From positions 3,151,720 to 3,215,719 of the forward strand of contig NZ_DS989904.1 in the NCBI RefSeq assembly GCF_000155595.1: DNA of 64,000 nt. Direction: 5' to 3'. Within the stretch, counting starts at the first letter, position 1, and each line of letters opens with the position of its first letter. The notes beneath the pieces are model-generated. The model saw only the letters and a list, made by a program, of their open reading frames with translations. It searched no databases and was not told the DNA's origin. Both the position numbers and the translations under genes were made by a program. The DNA is from Synechococcus sp. PCC 7335. Lineage in GTDB: Bacteria > Cyanobacteriota > Cyanobacteriia > Phormidesmidales > Phormidesmidaceae. Of this stretch, positions 60,253-64,000 are shown in pieces.

Positions 60253-63200
60253 ATGGAAAAAAAGTCGAGAAGAGGAAAACGTAGACGTGGAGTGAGACTT
60301 TCTGCCCAGGGATGGGGGCGACTGCAAATAGCTGAAGCTCAGCAGGCTGCTAAAGACAACAATCGCCAACCCTATACATTAGAGGCGCTCACTGAAATTA
60401 CTGGCCTGAGCATTAATACCCTGACGAAGGTCCGCTCCGGCAAGGCACCGGTTGATCGTCAGACGATTGCAGCCTACTTTGAAGCCTTTGGCCTGATGCC
60501 TACGGCTGAAGACTATGCTATTCCGGATGCCGTAGCAGGCAATGATCTCCTTTCAGACCCAAAGGATGCGATCGCCAATGTACAAATCGCCAACGTACAA
60601 GTTGATTGGGGCGAAGCCCCAGATGTCTCTATTTTTCATGGTCGCAGCGAAGAACTAGCCACTTTAACAGAATGGATACAGGTTGACCGCTGTCGACTAG
60701 TAGGAATATTGGGTATGGGGGGCATTGGAAAAAGTGCCTTGTCAGTGAAGTTGGCCCAGCAACTTCAGAATGAGTTCGACTATGTGATCTGGCGATCGCT
60801 ACGGAACGCTCCCCCGTTAGATGACTTGTTACGGGATCTGGTGCTATTTTTATCTGAACAACAGGATATGGAGGCGACGCCGAATCGTCTCAGGCATTGG
60901 CTACAAGCCTCTCGCTGCCTGGTATTATTAGATAATGTCGAGACCATTCTTCAGGCAGGCAATCGGGCCGGGCACTATCGAGTTGGCTATGAACCCTATG
61001 GAGATCTGTTTCGAATGGTGGGTGAATCGCCGCACCAAAGCTGTGTACTGATCACTAGTCGCGAGAAACCGGCTGAAATTGCTACATTTGAAGGGATGGA
61101 GCTAGCAGTGCGATCGCTCCAACTACGCGGTTCCCTCACAAGCGCCTTAGGTGTTATTGAGAACAAAGATTTAGTGGGCAGCCTCCAGCAAAAACAACAA
61201 CTTTGTGAACGCTATGGCTGTAGCCCACTAGCATTAAAAATTGTGGCTGGGTCTATTCATTCCTTATTTAACGGTGAGATCGCTCCCTTTTTGGATGAGG
61301 GCATATTTCTCTTTAATGGCACGCAACGGCTCCTTGATCAACAGTTTGAGCGACTCTCAGCCCTAGAGAAAACCATCATGTATTGGTTAGCCATCAACCG
61401 TGAGTGGACCTCTATTCAAACGCTGGCCAGCGATATGGTGCCTCCAGTTGCCCGAGCTAGCCTACTCGAAGCCCTCGAATCCTTGGGCTGGCGATCGCTG
61501 ATTGAGCTACAATCTGGACGCTACACCCAACAACCTGTCGTGATGGAGTACATCACAGAACGTTTAATTGAACAGATTGTTGCTGAAATAACAGATCAAA
61601 AACCAGCACGACTAATCCAACATGCCTTACTTAAAACAACAGCAAATGACGTTGTTCAACAAACACAACTCAATCTTATCCTAGAGCCGATTTCGAACCA
61701 ACTTTTAATCCATCTTGGTAGCGCCGAAGCTATTGCGGCGTCGCTTATTCAGTGCCTAACCTCTTTACGCGGACGCCTGCCCTCACAATCAGGTTATGCG
61801 GGCGGCAACGTGCTCAATCTGATGCGCCAACTACAGATTGACATGACAAACTATGACTTCTCCAATCTCACTATTTGGCAAGGTTATCTACAGGGCCTCA
61901 ACCTACATAAAGCCAATTTTTCACAGGCCACCTTTTCACAAACAACTTTTTATGATGCCTTTAGTGGTATTCATACTGTTGCCGTAAGTCCAGATGGAAG
62001 CCTGTTTGCAGCCGCTGGTACCAGCGGTGTTATTCAACTTTGGCAAATGTCCAATGGCGAAGAATATGGTTGTTGTCGAGGGCACGATGCCTGGATCTGG
62101 TCGATTGCGTTTAGTCCAGATGGTCAGTGGCTAGCCAGCGGCAGTGCCGACCAAACCGTGAAGATTTGGGATGTTCACACTGGATGCTGCATGCTGACCT
62201 TGAAAGGACATACGAATTGGGTGAGATCCGTTGTGTTTAGCCCTGATAGCAAGATAGTTGCCAGCGGCAGTTCCGATCAGATGGTTAAACTTTGGGATGT
62301 GGAGAGGTGTTGTTGTCTTAAAACGCTGAAGGGGCATACGAACTACGTTCAAGGAGTCTCCTTTAGCCCGGATGGTCAGTTGATAGCATCCGCTGGCTGG
62401 GATCAAAGGGTCAATATTTGGGATGTAGAAAGCGGGGAATGCTTGCAAACCGTAGATGATAAAAACAGTTTTTGGTCGATTGCGTTTAGTCCAGATGGTG
62501 AGATGCTCGCCACTGGCAGTACGGATGAAACCGTTAGAATGTGGGATGTTCACACCGGACAGTGCCTGAAAACATTCACAGGCCATACCCATGCTGTTCG
62601 CTCGGTTACCTTTCGCCCTAACGGTCAGGAGCTGGTGAGTGGCGGTGGTGATCAAACGATAAAAATTTGGAATGTGCAGACTGGTCGTTGCCTAAAGACT
62701 CTCTCTGGTCATAGGAATTGGATTTGGTCGATTGTCTACAGTCCGGATGGCAGTTTGCTCGTCAGCGGCGGTGAGGATCAAACGGTCAGAATTTGGAACA
62801 TCCAAACGGGGCACTGTTTGAAGTCGTTGACAGGCTATGCTAACGCTATTCGGGCAATTACCTTTAGTCCCGATGGGCAAACCCTCGTGAGTGGCAGCGA
62901 TGATTACACTGTTAAGCTTTGGGACATAGAACAAGAACAGTGTCTACAAACGCTCACAGGTCACAAAAACTGGATTTTATCTGTTGCTGTTCATCCTGAT
63001 AGTCGCTTAATTGCGAGTAGCAGCGCGGACCGAACTGTGAAAATTTGGGATATCCAGCGCAACCGCTGTGTGAGAACACTACCAGGGCACACCAATACCG
63101 TTTGGTCTGTTGCATTTAGTCCCAATCGTCAGATCCTCGCAAGTGGAGGGCATGACGGCAGCATTCACCTATGGGATATTCAAGACGGTCACCGTTTGGC

Positions 63201-63855
63201 GATTCTGAAACACCCCAGTCAGGTAAGATCGGTGGCCTTTAGCCCGGATGGACGAACGTTGGTCAGTGGTTCTTCTGATAAGCAAGTTCGGCTCTGGGAT
63301 GTAGAAAGTGGTCAGTGCCTGCGGGTAATGTCAGGGCATAGCGGCATGGTTTGGACGGTTGCCTATCGTTCCAAGACTGTTGACTCCAAGACTGTTAATT
63401 CTAAGACTGATGGTTCTGATGAGCCTACAATAGCGAGTGCGAGTTCGGATAAAACCCTACGTCTTTGGCATGCCCAGAGCGGAGACTGTCTTAGAACATT
63501 GGAAGGGCACACAAATTGGATTTGGTCGATCGCGTTTAGCCCACAAGGGAATCTCTTGGCGAGTGGTAGCGCTGATAAAACTGTGAAGCTATGGGATGTC
63601 GATAATGGCAGGTGTCTAAAGACTTTGCTGGGACATGGCAATGTGGTGCGATCGCTGGCCTTCAGCCCAAAAGGAGATTATCTGGCCAGTGTCAGCGAAG
63701 ATGAAACGATAAAGCTTTGGGATGTTAAAACAGGCAATTGCTTCAAAACGCTGAGGGGCGATCGCCCCTACGAAGGCATGGATATTACTGGAGCTAGCGG
63801 ACTAACTGATGCTCAGAAAGCAACATTACAGGTTTTGGGCGCGATTGGAGCATAG
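60253..63855 (+). CDS. STAND ATPase: HTH-NB-ARC-pentapeptide-14xWD40 protein
   Basis: 1200 residues. Residues about 10-85 form a helix-turn-helix-like module ([20 protein letters not shown]) of the type also found at the start of the TIR protein at 16972. NB-ARC: Walker [12 protein letters not shown] (about 154-164), Walker [13 protein letters not shown] (about 219-230) and the [14 protein letters not shown] (GxP) motif. A short pentapeptide-like stretch ([20 protein letters not shown]) links to 14 WD40 repeats from about 572 to 1170, enough for two propellers. By family, ligand binding at the WD40 part releases the NTPase for oligomerisation. No catalytic effector domain is fused, so an effector would have to be separate. 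It is divergent from the 972-residue protein gene. Confidence 0.9.
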   Translation: MEKKSRRGKRRRGVRLSAQGWGRLQIAEAQQAAKDNNRQPYTLEALTEITGLSINTLTKVRSGKAPVDRQTIAAYFEAFGLMPTAEDYAIPDAVAGNDLLSDPKDAIANVQIANVQVDWGEAPDVSIFHGRSEELATLTEWIQVDRCRLVGILGMGGIGKSALSVKLAQQLQNEFDYVIWRSLRNAPPLDDLLRDLVLFLSEQQDMEATPNRLRHWLQASRCLVLLDNVETILQAGNRAGHYRVGYEPYGDLFRMVGESPHQSCVLITSREKPAEIATFEGMELAVRSLQLRGSLTSALGVIENKDLVGSLQQKQQLCERYGCSPLALKIVAGSIHSLFNGEIAPFLDEGIFLFNGTQRLLDQQFERLSALEKTIMYWLAINREWTSIQTLASDMVPPVARASLLEALESLGWRSLIELQSGRYTQQPVVMEYITERLIEQIVAEITDQKPARLIQHALLKTTANDVVQQTQLNLILEPISNQLLIHLGSAEAIAASLIQCLTSLRGRLPSQSGYAGGNVLNLMRQLQIDMTNYDFSNLTIWQGYLQGLNLHKANFSQATFSQTTFYDAFSGIHTVAVSPDGSLFAAAGTSGVIQLWQMSNGEEYGCCRGHDAWIWSIAFSPDGQWLASGSADQTVKIWDVHTGCCMLTLKGHTNWVRSVVFSPDSKIVASGSSDQMVKLWDVERCCCLKTLKGHTNYVQGVSFSPDGQLIASAGWDQRVNIWDVESGECLQTVDDKNSFWSIAFSPDGEMLATGSTDETVRMWDVHTGQCLKTFTGHTHAVRSVTFRPNGQELVSGGGDQTIKIWNVQTGRCLKTLSGHRNWIWSIVYSPDGSLLVSGGEDQTVRIWNIQTGHCLKSLTGYANAIRAITFSPDGQTLVSGSDDYTVKLWDIEQEQCLQTLTGHKNWILSVAVHPDSRLIASSSADRTVKIWDIQRNRCVRTLPGHTNTVWSVAFSPNRQILASGGHDGSIHLWDIQDGHRLAILKHPSQVRSVAFSPDGRTLVSGSSDKQVRLWDVESGQCLRVMSGHSGMVWTVAYRSKTVDSKTVNSKTDGSDEPTIASASSDKTLRLWHAQSGDCLRTLEGHTNWIWSIAFSPQGNLLASGSADKTVKLWDVDNGRCLKTLLGHGNVVRSLAFSPKGDYLASVSEDETIKLWDVKTGNCFKTLRGDRPYEGMDITGASGLTDAQKATLQVLGAIGA
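63366..63418 (+). repeat. Minisatellite inside a WD40 blade
   Basis: CCAAGACTGTTGACT, CCAAGACTGTTAATT and CTAAGACTGATGGTT are 15-bp in-frame repeats encoding [15 protein letters not shown]. They form an insertion in a surface loop of blade 12; all other blades lack it. Confidence 0.7.
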
Positions 63856-64000
63856 ACAACATGCTGCGCCTATGCCCATGCTACTGGGGCTTAGACCATG
63901 TCAAAACGGTTACTCCATTGCTTTTGAGCTGGGGATAGGCTGTATCTTCAACGCCTGGCATGTGTGAGTCCTTTTGGATAGGAGCTTGAATAGAGAAATT
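63856..64000. other. Window end, no gene seen
   Basis: 145 bp after the STAND stop. No start of a further gene or clear terminator is visible. Confidence 0.4.

Overview
The window comes from a cyanobacterial chromosome. The octamer GCGATCGC (HIP1) and its GATCGC-containing variants are scattered through most genes. The protein families are also typical of cyanobacteria: an ethylene-receptor-like hybrid kinase, AAA-like/WD40 and NB-ARC/WD40 proteins, a XisH remnant, and several Ca-binding RTX proteins. A Leptolyngbya- or Phormidesmis-like lineage is plausible, but the genus cannot be fixed from the sequence alone.

Layout. 0-4.3 kb: RND efflux permease (cut by the window edge) with its lipoprotein adaptor, then a secreted subtilisin-like protease. 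4.9-6.9 kb: FG-GAP/RTX protein. 7.8-16 kb: a signalling block with two hybrid histidine kinases (one with an ethylene-binding-type membrane domain), a GAF-GGDEF diguanylate cyclase and a DsbA-like protein. 16.9-22.7 kb: an HTH-TIR-AAA protein overlapping an AAA-coiled coil-WD40 gene that is split by one in-frame TGA. 22.8-28.7 kb: small exported proteins, a HlyC/RtxC-type acyltransferase and a 1082-residue RTX protein with MARTX-like repeats. 28.9-37.9 kb: ordinary metabolic and regulatory genes (AraC and LysR regulators, NAD(P)-binding protein, dUTPase, aldehyde dehydrogenase, glyoxalase-fold protein, methyltransferase, TauE-type permease), interrupted by a stretch of decayed genes at 30.8-31.8 kb. 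37.9-44 kb: peptide-type ABC importer (divergent fused ATPase versus binding protein plus two permeases). 44.3-46.3 kb: small exported proteins, a TVP38-type membrane protein and tRNA-Gly(CCC). 46.3-49.6 kb: truncated XisH and UPF0016 fragments, then an imelysin/di-haem oxidoreductase pair below a perfect palindrome resembling a Fur box. 49.7-50.9 kb: a scar in which sulfotransferase, alpha-amylase and MFS fragments are joined head to tail. 51-63.9 kb: an accessory block with a SAGC-motif protein, a second RTX protein, a methyltransferase, a Nif11-type leader peptide, a 972-residue protein ending in 29-residue helical repeats, and an NB-ARC/14-WD40 STAND protein.

Three loci look most worth following. 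(1) The TIR-AAA / AAA-WD40 pair resembles a two-protein STAND-type sensing system; its second gene is interrupted or uses readthrough. (2) The acyltransferase plus MARTX-repeat protein resembles an rtxC-rtxA pair without the effector domains. (3) The Nif11 peptide, methyltransferase and 972-residue protein lie in tandem, with 7 to 81 bp between genes, beside a STAND protein, and dispersed repeats flank or interrupt the block. A family of double-hairpin repeats keeps its loop sequence while its stem arms co-vary; it appears at least three times, with a fourth diverged copy.

All functions are read from motifs and remembered family features. No database search was run.
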